Assembly: GCA_033439255.1 (NCBI GenBank) | Contig: CM065888.1 | Coordinates: forward strand, 558,001 to 622,000 | Length of the DNA: 64,000 nt | Direction of reading: 5' to 3' | Origin: Hericium rajendrae | Taxonomy: Eukaryota > Basidiomycota > Agaricomycetes > Russulales > Hericiaceae | Shown: piece by piece, positions 1 through 11,143 of the stretch | Position numbering within the stretch: the stretch's first letter is position 1 | Layout of the letters: every line of letters starts with the position of its first letter | Translations under genes and position numbers: made by a program | The notes under the pieces: generated by a model | The model's input: the letters and a program-made list of their open reading frames with translations, nothing else | The model's database searches: none | Told to the model about the DNA's origin: nothing

Positions 1-2214
1 CAAGGATGCTCAACAGCCCATCTATCCGCCGGGCTGCAGTTCCTTGAGCGGCCTTCACTTCAAAGGTGCCCATTTTTCACCCAGAAGTGTCATTCTGGAT
101 CTAGACAAGAAGTGGTTGCAAGTAAGTACATCTCTATGCCCTACCATTCATTACAGTGGTCTCATTCTTGCAACTATCAGGTCCAGCTACATACACACAC
201 CATGACCCAGGTGTACACCCGCTCGCAATGGCATAAATCTGTGTGCCAAGTGCCTTCCGGAGTGAGTAACACCTTAATATTCTGACTCTTAAGTGACTGA
301 GTTGTTCTAAGGAACGAGGCTTTCGCGTCGGTATCGGGTTAGACTTCGGCGAGTATGTTGTCGCCTTTATTACAGCTGACAATATCTTCACGGTATGTTC
401 TTATCTTATCTCGAGTCTTTAATATCTAGCTCGCTCACTTGCAGCGGTTGCACAGCCTCACTGGGCCGACACTATGAAGGACCTTCCGGTTCGTCACGTT
501 GATGTATGGGGTGACTGGAAAGGCTTCCTCAAGAGCGTCGCAGAGTGGATGCATATGCGACGTCAAACGACTCGGCATCGCAATGGCTATGCTGTCACGA
601 TTATCCGAACTGATGGTGGAAAGGTGTTTGGTGGGGTCGGTGTATACACCATCCTCGAACTTTTCTTCTTGGCTGGTAAGCGTTTTGGTATAACCGAATC
701 TATCATCTAATAACCTGGAGTAGGACTTTCTGTTCATCTGACAGAGAGTGAAGTCTTTGACTGCCCGTCTCGTGTGGCCAGGCTCTGTTGTGCTTTCTGG
801 ACATGGGCTAATCTTGCTCATACAACATTCGAGTAAGTCGTGATATTTGCTCTTAGTGATTTGATAGTCTGAGCATTTGCTCTATATAGAACGTTTCTGC
901 AACCTTGCTACAAGGGATATGTCCTTACCGCGACTACAGAGCAACGTTTGCGATATGCTCAAAAACTATCAGTATTTGGAAAGGAGAGGGTTCTCGTCTC
1001 TGCCCGAATGCATAAGATGAGTAAGGAATACGAGGTAAGTGTCTCCTGGTTGTCAATGCTTCCTTTAATCTATTCATACTTTCCAGAATGTATTAGCACA
1101 TCATGGGACTAAGGATGGCACATTCGTCCGTAATCATTCTACCGGTTTGTATGATGTCTTTGAACCGACATTGATCGAGCCTGCGCTGATGCAACGAGAG
1201 CTCAACCTTGGCCATCTGATCTTTGGAGCAGCAGTTTGGCATGACATACGCAATCAGATTCCAATTCTGATGGTTGCTGCTACTACAGAAGACCCGTTAA
1301 CTGCAGCATTTCGATCAATTGGTGTGTTTCTTGCTGCATCTTCACGTTTACTAGCTTCAATGAGCATCATAATTGTATAGATCTGCTTGACTCGTCGACA
1401 AATCTCAACATGCCTTTATACCAACCAGGACTCTTTCTGCCTGAGAAGGAGCGGATTCGCAAAGTACTCTACATTCGTTTATTTCAGGCCAACAAGGCGC
1501 TCTGGACTATAGCTCCTGCCTTTCCAGAGAATGCAATTCCACCTGTGTCGAGCAAAGCGTAGGTGCCATGAATTGCTTAGTTGACATATCATTTGACTAA
1601 GTTATCTACAGGTCTTCTCGTGCAGCCACATGTTGTGCGACTGCATCTGCCACCGAAATTGATGCCATAAAGCGCAAGAAGAGGACTTGGAATTACGTGG
1701 TTAAATCCACACTAGGCCCGATGATGGAGTATTGCGGGATCGCCCATATGATAAAGCCACAAGGTGGTGTAAAGAAGAAGCCCAAGAAGCCTAAGAAGGA
1801 CGATGTGGATCGCTCATCGGAGGATGACCCACCACCATCGCTTGTAAGTGCCTTGCGATGTCGAGGCTTTAAGGTCAAACTAATGAAATGATGTAGTTAG
1901 CGATTTGTCGCAATGACCCTCAACTTCCATCCTCATACCGCCATAGGCAGATCGCTGGACGTTTGTATATCAAGGAAGGTGGATATGGCCGTGGCAATAA
2001 GGATCAGATCAAGCGTTTTGCAAGTAAGATGGGTCCAGGCGGATGGACTACAAAGCCAAAGAAGAAGTCGGCAAAGAGTAAAAAGGAAGGAGCTGCGCCG
2101 ATCAAGCCTCTCTCAGTTTCGACTTTGCAGAACAGTCCGGAGAAAGGTACATCTCTCAAGAGAAAGCGCACACGCCTTTCTGTGGACAAGAGAATGGCCC
2201 TTGGTCGTGTTTAG
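1..2214 (+). CDS. Unrecognised multi-exon protein, 3' part (5' end outside window)
   Basis: I do not recognise this family. At least nine exons can be followed with GT-AG introns of about 50-60 bases; from about 470 onward the frame is continuous across every junction (for example ELFFLA/ESEVFD near 676-746, YE/NVLAHH near 1033-1087). The C-terminal exon (about 1896-2214) is lysine-rich (KPKKKSAKSKK, LKRKRTRL), like a nuclear localisation tail, and ends with TAG at 2212-2214. No catalytic motif was identified. Upstream, two places (about 230 and 470) read best only if one base is missing, so this copy may be decaying or my exon choice there is wrong. A gypsy remnant follows on the opposite strand within about 300 bases. 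The gene could itself belong to a transposon, but nothing in it proves that. Confidence 0.55.
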
Positions 2215-2529
2215 ACATTTACTAGATTAAGATACACACTATTGTACACACAATTCAATACCTTCTTTCAAGCGCAAGGCCTCCCTCTCACGGAGTGACT
2301 ATTTGTCTCTGGCCATCGCACCATGAGCATCGTCGTCTCTGTGTCTGCCCCTGGCTCTGCCTTCCGCGCACGTTCGAGCACCTCCTGCAGCTCCTTGCAT
2401 GCTACAACATTACTGAGTCTCTCATTCTCGAGGTGGAGCTTTTAGCGCACCTCCTTGAGATCCTTGACCTGAGGCATGAACTGTGCGGCTGTGTGCTGGC
2501 TTGCAACCAGCTATGTCTTGGTGTTCTGC

Positions 2530-5290
2530 AGCGCAGTACCCGGATAGAGGTGCGGGAACGCGCATAGTAGGGAACGAGGCGAGAGGCGGAAAGCGGCGAA
2601 GCGCAGCTTGGAGACGGCTACCGTCGAGTTCTGTGAGTCGGTACGATCCGTTCTGCGAGCGGCGGACGACAATGAATGGGCCAAGGTAGTGGCACTTCGA
2701 CTTGCGGCTGAGGTCGGTCTCGATGGCCGAGTTTCATACGAGGAGGGCGCCAGAGCGTGCGAATAGCAATGAGGTCAGCAGTCTCGAGGGGCATGGAGAT
2801 GTCAGGGATGAGGGAGGTGGCTTGCGGGATGTCGGATGGGAGAACGGGCTCGACGCCATGGGCCATGTAGCAAGGGGAGTGCCCGATTGACTTGTACATG
2901 GCACGATATGCCCAGAATGCATGCGCTGTGAGAGTGGGCACTTTGAGGTGCTGCCGTCGCACGCCTTGATGATGGACTCGCGGATCGTGCGGTGCGAGCG
3001 TTCGACGATACCATTAGCACGGGAGCGCGTTCACATTGAACGTCACGGCGACCGTCGGCCCCGCATTCCTGCTGCACGTCCCTGACACCGCGACCCCCTT
3101 CGCGCCCCAGCTCGGCGTGACCGCCCCCACGCGTGCCGCGAACGCGGTCAGCGCGCTCGCATAACTCCACGTGAGGTCGACCGCGCTCAACGGGCTACCG
3201 TCGCCGCGCGCGAACTGCTCCGCGAGCGCGCCGTCCGCGGGCATGTACTTCTGCACGACCGCGACGAACCCGTCCGCGAAGCTCTTGATCGCGGCGGTCA
3301 GCATGCTGTACGTATCCGAGCCCTTGGTGTACGACCCCGCAGCCAGGCCGGCAGAGAACTGCTGGAAGAACGCGAGCGAGGTGCCCGTGATGTCGATGGA
3401 CCCGACGGAGTCCCAGGTCAGCAGCGCGTCGTAGAGCTGCTCCGCGACGGCGAGCGTCGTGAGGTACCACGGGTTGCTGCCCTGGTAGACGTCCTCCGGA
3501 TACCGCCCCGTCGCGACCACCGCGTTCGCAGCGATGCCATCATTGAGCGCATAGACTGACCGGAACGACTCGACGTACACCTTCAGACTTGCAAGTGCCT
3601 TGTCCGAGCACGGCTGGAACGTCGCCGCCTCGCATCCCGCAGCGATGTCCCATGTGTGGATTGACATCAGCACTGTGTACACGTCGATGCCCGAGCAGCC
3701 GCCGCCCGTGTTGGCAGTGACGTAGCTTCCGCCGGGATTCCAGTACGACTGTAACGCAACGGGCATCAGTACGTCCACGATGTGGAGACACAAACGCAGC
3801 GCCACACCTGCAAAAAACACAGCAGGTTGTCCGCCTGCTTGTTATAACCGCTCACGCCGGACGGATGCGCATCGCGAACGCGGAGCCCTCGCGCAGCGCG
3901 CGATGCTGCACGGCCGTCGTCCAGAACGACGAGCTGGAGATCTCCCACAGGTCGAACCTGCACACGCGTCAGCTTCCGCCGACTCGACATCCACCCCACG
4001 ACGTGCTCACGTCATCTGGTTCCAGTCCGCCGCGACGTAGTCGAGGTCGAGCTTCATGATCGGCCAGAGCGTGTCGACCACGTAGGACCCGTTATTGTTG
4101 TCGAGCAGCTAGTTCGCATACATGATGATGGCCGTCGCGCGGAGTGCCGGACCGTCTGCACCACTCATCAGCCCCACATCTGTGCACACTGAGATGCAGA
4201 CGCACCACGCTGCGGGCGGCCCCAGGAGCCGGTGAACGCTGTCTCGTCGATGTTGAACTTCGGCTCGCCGAGCCCGCCGGTGCTGACACTCCTGCTCGGG
4301 TTCATGACCTGCTGCAGGATGGCCTCCATGCTGATGAACTCGTCGACGAGCGTGCAGTGCGTTGTGTCGAGTTCGAGCACAAGCTGGTCCGCGAGCGCCT
4401 TCAACATGAGCGACGCCGGGAAGGTGAGAGTGCGCAAGTGAGTACGCGCGCAATGAGGCCAGGAAACACGACGTACCTTTGCACCGGCCGATTTCGGTGG
4501 AATAGAAGCCCTTGTGTCCAAGGTTGTCGCGACGCAAGCGAATGAGCAGGATGCGCTGGGTCAGAGGAATGACTAGCTGATGCTTGCCATCGTTGTGTCG
4601 TCGCCAGAGCCAGTCATCATGCACGAAAAAGCAGCACGCCTTGTTGAGGAATCATGGCAGCATTCAGTTGGATATTGGGGTTGTTGAGCATGCCGCATAT
4701 GTATTGAGCATCTATCTCGACTGTGAAATTCTTGAGGCTCGGAATAGGTTGTAGAGTTCGATCTTGGCTTGTAATTAGTAGCTCTGGCGGTCGTTCCATG
4801 AGATATAGAACCTAACCAGGCAGGGAAGCGTACATCATCGGTGCCGACTTGTGAGAGAATTCACCCGACTGCGACGATGGATGAGTCCACTGAGAGAGAG
4901 AGAAACTTCGCGCCCACACTGGTAGTCAATGAGGCGAAGCGCAGGAGAGCTGCATATAGCGGTCTTGAGTTGGTTGATGGCTGAGTTGTGCTCGTCGGTC
5001 CAGATGAACTCGACACCCTTCTTATCACGAGTGGGCATGAGATGGCAGAAAAATTGGCCATCCAGATGGGCCCTGTACTGCGCAGCATACGTCAATGTCC
5101 ATGGCATCTTTAGAGGTAACAGGATGCTTACTGTACCACGGGTGCATGTCCAGGGTCCTGACAAGGCTTGCGAGTCCCTGGTAGTCGCTGTAGAAGATAT
5201 CCCGGTGAGATGTCTTCTATGTGATTACCTAATCACGAGATGACCTTGCGACCTGCTCACAAACAGGCAAATATCAGCAGTGCGAGAATT
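2530..5290 (-). mobile_element. Degenerate Ty3/gypsy retrotransposon fragment carrying a glucoamylase insert
   Basis: On the minus strand the pol order is preserved. Reverse transcriptase/RNase H connection lies at about 5164-4850 (FIWTDEHNSAINQLKTAIC, SPALRLIDYQCGREV). RNase H follows at 4799-4617 (VEIDAQYICGMLNNPNIQ). The integrase zinc-finger start is at 4624-4495 (HQLVIPLT then DNLGHKGFYST). The integrase C-terminal core is at 3012-2740 (NGIVERSHRTIRES, GHSPCYMAHGVEPVLPSD) and the GPY/F module at about 2700-2570 (YLGPFIVVRR, GSYRL, SKLRFAAFRL). These are the conserved blocks of mushroom gypsy elements. Frameshifts separate the blocks and gag, protease and LTRs are not visible, so the copy is dead. 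The integrase catalytic core is missing; a GH15 gene fragment in the same orientation occupies its place. Confidence 0.85.
3014..4500 (-). pseudogene. Glucoamylase (GH15) pseudogene fragment inside gypsy integrase
   Basis: The minus strand encodes most of a GH15 glucan 1,4-alpha-glucosidase catalytic domain: PKSAGAK near 4490, VSTGGLGEPKFN and DETAFTGSWGRPQ near 4260-4200, DTLWPIMKLDLDYVAADWNQ near 4060, DLWEISSSSFWTTAVQHRAL near 3940, GYNKQADNLLCFLQ near 3835, then an open frame from SYWNPGGSYVTANTGGG to VAVTFNVNA at 3023. It stops exactly where a CBM20 starch-binding domain normally begins. Introns are kept (about 4010-3950 and 3815-3755), so the insert came from genomic DNA, not processed mRNA. 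Defects: Trp replaced by TAG in YANxLLDNNN (near 4108), the paired catalytic-region Glu residues (DLWEE in the family) reduced to DLWE, and a scrambled N-terminal segment. Inactive relic. Confidence 0.9.
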
Positions 5291-5730
5291 CACTAAGAAA
5301 AACGGAAGATACATTCCGGTAGAGTACCATTCAAAGGCACTGTATACCGAGTTTCATGTAATTTAGAGCAGAATTGAGCCCATTACATCATACTTTTGGA
5401 CGGGTGCTCGAACCTCATTCAGATGGGCGCTTAACAGGCCAGATTTGCTTCCGGATTTCCTTATTAGCACGCACTTAGTATCTTCATCTCTTGCGGAGCA
5501 ATGGTTGGCCAAAATGCAAAAACCCTTCAGGTATGTTCAGGTGGAAATTAAGCAGTCTGTACTCAATACTCTTAATAGATCATTACACACACGTCGATGA
5601 TATGCAAGCATCAAAAACTTCAACAGCATGACGAACGACGAAGAGAGACGGGACAATGACAGCAGGTTCGTAACCTGTTCTTTGGACTTGCAACAACTGT
5701 GAGCCAATACATGCATTACTATCTAATTAT
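5291..5730. other. No clear gene
   Basis: Between the gypsy remnant and the integrase gene I see only short frames. A plus-strand stretch near 5290-5355 reads EFTKKNGRYIPVEYHSKALY but leads to stops and could not be assigned. Confidence 0.4.
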
Positions 5731-7552
5731 CTAGAAGAAGAAGTCAACAGATTCGTCCTCAGAAGTTTCTGACCCCTGTGAGTCGCTTTCTTCAGCATCA
5801 TCCACATTCCCATCTACTCCGTTGGTACTCTGCAGACCAATTGCCTGATCACCTCGACGACAGGCCTTCAGATCTAACACCTGGATTTGATCTTCTTTGG
5901 GAATAGGTGTGGTGTGGTCGATCGGGTGTGGTCTTTCGGAGATGGATGATTGAACTGTATGCTCTTCTTCGAATGCGTGAAAACATCCTAGAAGGTCAGC
6001 ATAATTGTTCCAGATGTTATCGCGATCGCTTGGTGGAAGAGCTAGCTCCTCAATAAAATTTTTGGCAAGCTCTTCAAATGGTTTGGGGACCAGCAGGAAC
6101 ACGGGGTGATCATGCGGTGCATACACGTCTCGTATTTCGTCGAGCATTGCTAGATCCACTTGCACCTATGATCATACGGTAAGCCTGATATCATAATAAT
6201 GTTCGAATCCTAGCTTACACCAAAATCCAGAGATTCAAAGTTTTCAGGGTGCCTGAAGATATCGTTAGGACGGCCGTGCGGCAAAACCTTGTGTTTGTCT
6301 CGACGTGGCTTTGACATGTTGAACCGCTCTCTAAACAGGTCTAGTTCCATTTGAATCCAGGGTATGAATACATAGTGGAAAACCATCCTACATTTCGAAA
6401 GTAAATCTCCAAAGGTCTGGCTCTATTGTAGGAACTCACCGCTCGAGTGGATCATCTGGGTTATAGATTCCTTCCTCCAGGCCATACGTTAGGACGTCAT
6501 GAAATCCTGGTGCCCATTGACGTCGGACCTGCCGCCATTTGATCTCAGGTTTGACATTGCGATGCCCGCCCATGAATCGGTGTTGCAGTGAGTCTGCAAG
6601 GGACGGATCATGTCGATGGCGTAAGATGGTATGTCCATTTGCGATACCATTATTCTCTGTTCCTGGGTCGCTTTGTGTAATGAGAGGCATGGCTTGAAGA
6701 TCAAAGGTGAGCATATAATTGTTGAACAAATTCTTGAGGTAACACACCACCAAGCTCAGCCACTGCCTCGCAGTAATATGAAAAGATCAGACGCGGGTTT
6801 TTGTTGGTCCACCATGCCTTCAACCACATCAGCCGTCCGGAGAATGGCTCGATTGCAACGTGCAGGAAGACTTGAAAGGCACGCCACTTGTCGTGTTGAT
6901 CTACACACCAGATATCGTTCACGCCAGCGCACCAGAATTGCTTGCGGATAAGACGATGTGAACGGCGCTGTAGGACTTCATCGCGATGATGGATGTTCAT
7001 GTAGTCAAGGATGAGTTGTCTAACTTCACATATAAGCATGTTTCATTCTAAATACCATACACAGACGCACCTAGGGACCATAATGTGCTCTTCTTGGAGC
7101 AGAGTATGACGCATGTCATGAGAGCCTTGTGCAGGAAAGCATGCTCGCACGCGTTCAATAGCAGGGCGAATGCTTTGTACGGTATGGCGTTGTCCTCTTG
7201 CTTCTACTACGCCCCATTGCATGCGCCTCTTCTTAAGCAAACTCAATCTAACAGGATCTGATCGTTGATCAAAGAAGCAAGAAGCAAAGAGAAGGACTTA
7301 CGACACCTTGAGTTGATGATCCTGCCAAAGTAGACCAACTATCTCGTCATTCTTGTAACCATAATTGACATACATTTCTATCAGCGGGCGAATCTCGTCA
7401 TCGGGAGCTGCAAAACAAGGCATAGTAAGTCGTGTTTGGTCGCCAGCAATGAGAATAAAGTCACTAACGTGGTTTGCTATGACCATTATTTCCTGCAGGG
7501 TTTGGCATGTTGAGAACTTTCTATTCCAGAATGCCGTTGTCCGTTCGACCAT
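5731..7552 (-). CDS. IS3EU-like integrase/transposase (rve-type integrase core)
   Basis: Six exons on the minus strand, ATG at 7552 and stop at 5731. Exon 1 (MVERTTAFWNRKF, near 7552-7300) and exon 2 (KKRRMQWGVVEARGQ) form the DNA-binding N-terminal part. The catalytic exons contain WCVDQHDKWRAF (first Asp), PLITQSDPGTENNGIANGHT (second Asp) and RNVKPEIKWRQVRRQW (Glu about 41 residues after the second Asp). A following exon (about 6390-6236) reads FIPWIQMELDLFRERF and LPHGRPNDIFRHPE, and the acidic tail ends SEDESVDFFF. This is the family common in mushrooms and fish as an integrase core domain, related to IS3-like eukaryotic transposons. The acidic triad looks complete and no in-frame stops are seen, so the protein may be functional. 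I found no terminal inverted repeats that would mark an element. Confidence 0.75.
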
Positions 7553-7771
7553 TTAAAAGATGTCTGGCAGACAAATCATGCAAGTCGTCAGATCCTCGTC
7601 TTCAGTGTGCACATCTGGGGTCCGAGTCTGTAAGTGGGGTCTCTGCCTCTGCCTCTGCGATTCAATTATGGCTTCACGTCTTAACTTGTTGCCTTTCTCA
7701 ACTCTCTCAAAGCTCCGTAGGACGCTCTTTTGACTGCTGGCCTTCCACCATCCTTTCTCTGTTCACTCAGA
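7553..7771. promoter_or_regulatory. Divergent intergenic promoter region
   Basis: 219 bases separate the start codons of the integrase gene (minus) and the alpha-kinase gene (plus), so both promoters must lie here or overlap. No clear TATA box; the right half is pyrimidine-rich (CTCTCAAAGCTCC, CTTTCTCTGTTCAC), as is common before fungal starts. Confidence 0.45.
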
Positions 7772-10752
7772 ATGGAGTTCACTAAGAAGAAAAAATCCCA
7801 GAAAGCGATAGAATGTGATCGCTGTGAGGCTTTATTCCCGCTTGACACTCTTTTCACCTGGATCCCCGGCAAACCTCAGGGTCGAGCATGCTGTCCGAAG
7901 TGTACAATCTACTACAAGGAAAAGGCAGAAAAGGAGGATAACTCCTCACTTGGTGTGTGACAATATCGCTGAAGATATACCAGGCTTAATATCTTCTATC
8001 CTGAAATACGCACAGAATTTACAACAATATCTGATCATGCCTTAGTTCATGCCTCAAATGCAGCTCAAAGGGGCCGTACGTTCTTTCTTTCTGTCTAAAA
8101 GCCAAAGCGGTTAAATTGACTACTGCATTTAGAACCACATCTTCCTACTCGTCGCCTCCCTGCTCAGCAACATAGCGGTATGCACGTGAAGCAGGTGGTA
8201 GGATATGGAGGATCATCATCCTTGCCGGTCTCTCGGGTCACATCCGATGGGAGTGTTGGCTACACCAAACATCACGAGCAGTACCTATATCATCGTGACA
8301 CGATGGCGAAGAAAAGCAGTGGCAAGGCATCAAAGACGGCGGTCATAATTCACTTTCTGATGCATCACCTTAAAGAAGAGGGAAAGTCTGGTTCTCTTAT
8401 AGTAGGGGTGCGTTACTCTGCTCTCATTTTGAGTGTTCAGCGTCATGATGATGAATCTCAGAATATTGAAGAAAGCGCTAAAGTTCCAGCAACCATGTCA
8501 CGTGTTGAGCTGTATGATTTTGCGATCGAGCTCTTGATGCCAGCATGGCTGGAGTGGTCTGAGGGGTGCAAGATTGCTCCGGAGCAGTTGCGCCTGTATT
8601 TGCCTCCCAGGCTGCTTCTATACCCTACCAAGGAGACCCCAGGCGATGAAGACGATCCTTTGGTCCGCACGCGCTTTTCACGAAGAATGAAAAGTTCGCT
8701 CCGTCGGCAAAAGTGTCCATCTTGCTGATGGTTGATACCGAGGCGTACCATGATGCATTAGAGTGGTTGGCACGCAGTGACAGAGCAGCAGATAGCCGTC
8801 AAAGAAAGGTAAATCTTCCTCTTAGAAACATGTGTTGCGAATGGATATTGACTTCTAGACTTGATATAGATTGCCATCAAGAACGAAGATAGCGACGAAG
8901 AAGATCTAGCTGCAGATTTCGATGAAACGCCAGAACAAAAGTCCATCGGTGATATTGTATGGTGACGTTCCTATTCTGACTCATACCAAAGGCTGATTGT
9001 TGTTCTAGCTTTGGGACGCAGCAGGTGTGGATAAATCACGTAAAGGCAAAGCAAAAGCAAAAGGCCTATCAAAGTCAAAAGCAATGAAAGCAAGGCCCGT
9101 GTCCAGCCACTCGGTAACTCAGCCTCGTGTTGTGTCTGAGTCCCAAAGGCAGCAGTCATCACTGACGATCAGGATCCCTGCCAAGCGTCGTGTAAGTTCA
9201 TAATATGGTGGCCCCCCATTATGCTGCGTCTCTAACTGGATTATCCAGCTTGTCGGAACGTCTTCGGAGGAGTCGTCATCTGAGGATGATATCGCCGAGT
9301 CAAATGTGGATGTTCCAGAGAAGTCTACAGGAGCGTGGAAGCCCTTGTCTCTGCCGCAGATTGTTCCACGGCTGGATTTCCCACTGCCAAACATTCAAGC
9401 CATTGCCCAATCTCTTCGAGCATCTGCTGCGATTAGCTCAAAGGCAAATGAGATTGGTGCGTCTCACAATGCTTCTCTTTCGAATGCTTTGCATTTCTGA
9501 CTGACTTTCTTTCTGGTTAGTTAATCAGCAGACGCTTATAGTCGCAATTTGGGACATTCCTGTGGTTGCTTTCCACAACCTAGTAACCCATGCTCAGCTC
9601 CGTCACGTATTTCACTTTGATGACAAAACTATCAAGCGACCTATCAAGACGCTTGTGATACAGCACAAGGAGTTCGTTGGAAGCCCTGGAGCATTCAAGA
9701 TCACGCATCCTGCTTTTCTCTTCGATATTACTTCTGAGATTTCGACATCGTCGGGAGCTCCTGAGAGCACTATTGCTGGTGTACAATCCATCGTTGCAAA
9801 GCGCCCTTTCAAGACATTGGCTCCAGCGTCCAGCTTTGTTCAAGGTCGCCCTGTGGCAATGGCGCACACAGCTCCACAGTTGGCTCCTCAGAATGCAGAG
9901 ATTACTGAGCCACGTCGTCGCCATCACAAGCGTCCTGTCGAATTGTCTCTGTTGATGATCGAGGGCCAATGCATCTACTGGGGAACGTCATTGATGGACC
10001 TTGTTTACAGCTTCGTTGATCACACCCAAAAGCAGAAGAAATCTACAGGTGCTTTGCCTATCTCGGTTGCTATACCAAAATTCAGATTCGTCAAAAGCGC
10101 TGTGGCCATCGGTCAAGGGACTCATGATCCTGTTTACTTCCTGGAAGAGAAGATCAACAAAACTTTCATCAAGTATGTGCTCAATAGCAGCGCAAAGCCC
10201 GCTACCGCTATTCAAGGCTCCTCAAAATTGCTCCGACGTGCACTGTTCCTCTGCTTTGCACAGCATGTACAATATGAGCTTACAGGTCGGAAGGCCTTTG
10301 TCTCAGACTTTCAGGGTATGATCCAGTCTTCGCTTTCAAAATAATTTTCTAATGATTTGGATACAGGAGGTGGCGATTTACTTACTGACTGTCAGATCAT
10401 CACAGACCAGTGAGTTTCCACGTTTTTGACCTTTGATGCCATTTGAACCGTTCCTGCCAGGGAATATGCTACATTTTTCGGTGCAGGGAATCTCACACCT
10501 GTGTTTGATCGCTTCAAAGAAGAGCATGAATGCGCAGGAAATCCTTTTTGTGAATATTTTGATCTAGATGGCTTTCCTGAGACGAATGAACTCCGTGCAA
10601 GATTGCGAGCAGAACGTAATGATGACCGGGAGAGGCCGGATGAAGAGGATAAGAGCGAGAAGGAAACAGATGGAGATTTGTTGAAGAAAAAAGTACACGA
10701 TGTCAAAGAGAAGGAGAAACAAGGGGGGCAGAGCGAAGAGGAGGAGGAGTAG
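7772..10752 (+). CDS. Alpha-kinase (atypical protein kinase) domain protein
   Basis: Starts at ATG 7772 (MEFTKKKKSQKAIECDRC). Exon 1 (7772-7952) holds a small zinc-ribbon-like motif, CDRC followed by CCPKC. Further exons run through 8016-8077, 8134-8407, about 8440-8690, 8873-8956, 9009-9190, 9250-9455 and 9524-10317, ending TAG at 10752. The C-terminal domain matches fungal alpha-kinases: FRFVKSAVAIGQG and FLEEKINKTF in the N-lobe, ALFLCFAQHVQYELTGRKAF, VSDFQG, LTDCQIITDQ (catalytic loop Asp), FFGAGNL (glycine-rich loop) and EEHECAGNPFCEYFDL (zinc-binding Cys). Phases join well at the last three introns. Near 8690 the reading frame shifts (LFTKNEKFAPSAKVSILLM continues in another frame), meaning an unseen splice or a frameshift. 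The tail is highly charged. Alpha-kinases phosphorylate Ser/Thr; the substrate here is unknown. Confidence 0.75.
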
Positions 10753-11143
10753 TAAAAAGTGGAGACTTAGAGCTCAAGCGTTAAAAAGAATTTTTGACTA
10801 TATTAAATATGAATTTTGCACATTCATGACTACATGAAAAATATCTGACCTACATTGTATGCCTGTCATACCCTATAAGCCTATAAGTTATGCACCATTA
10901 TGCACCAACGACCCGATTCACCGAGCAGAATTGAGCTTGGTAGAGCAAACTTTCAGAGGGGTGCTGCTCCTGGAGGTCCGCACAGCGTGTGGTCATCCCG
11001 AGGTCCATCTATAGTACTAGGTTCAATGATAGGTGGAAATGTCCACCTGAGAATGGAGAGCTTGCTAAATTTGAATTTAAAAATACAATGTTTATTACAA
11101 TATTTGACTTGAAGAATTTTTGATAAGTACATCATTTGTAGCT
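10753..11143. other. AT-rich spacer, no gene seen
   Basis: 3' flank of the alpha-kinase gene. No credible ORF or RNA gene; a short duplicated CCTATAAG lies near 10875. Confidence 0.5.
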
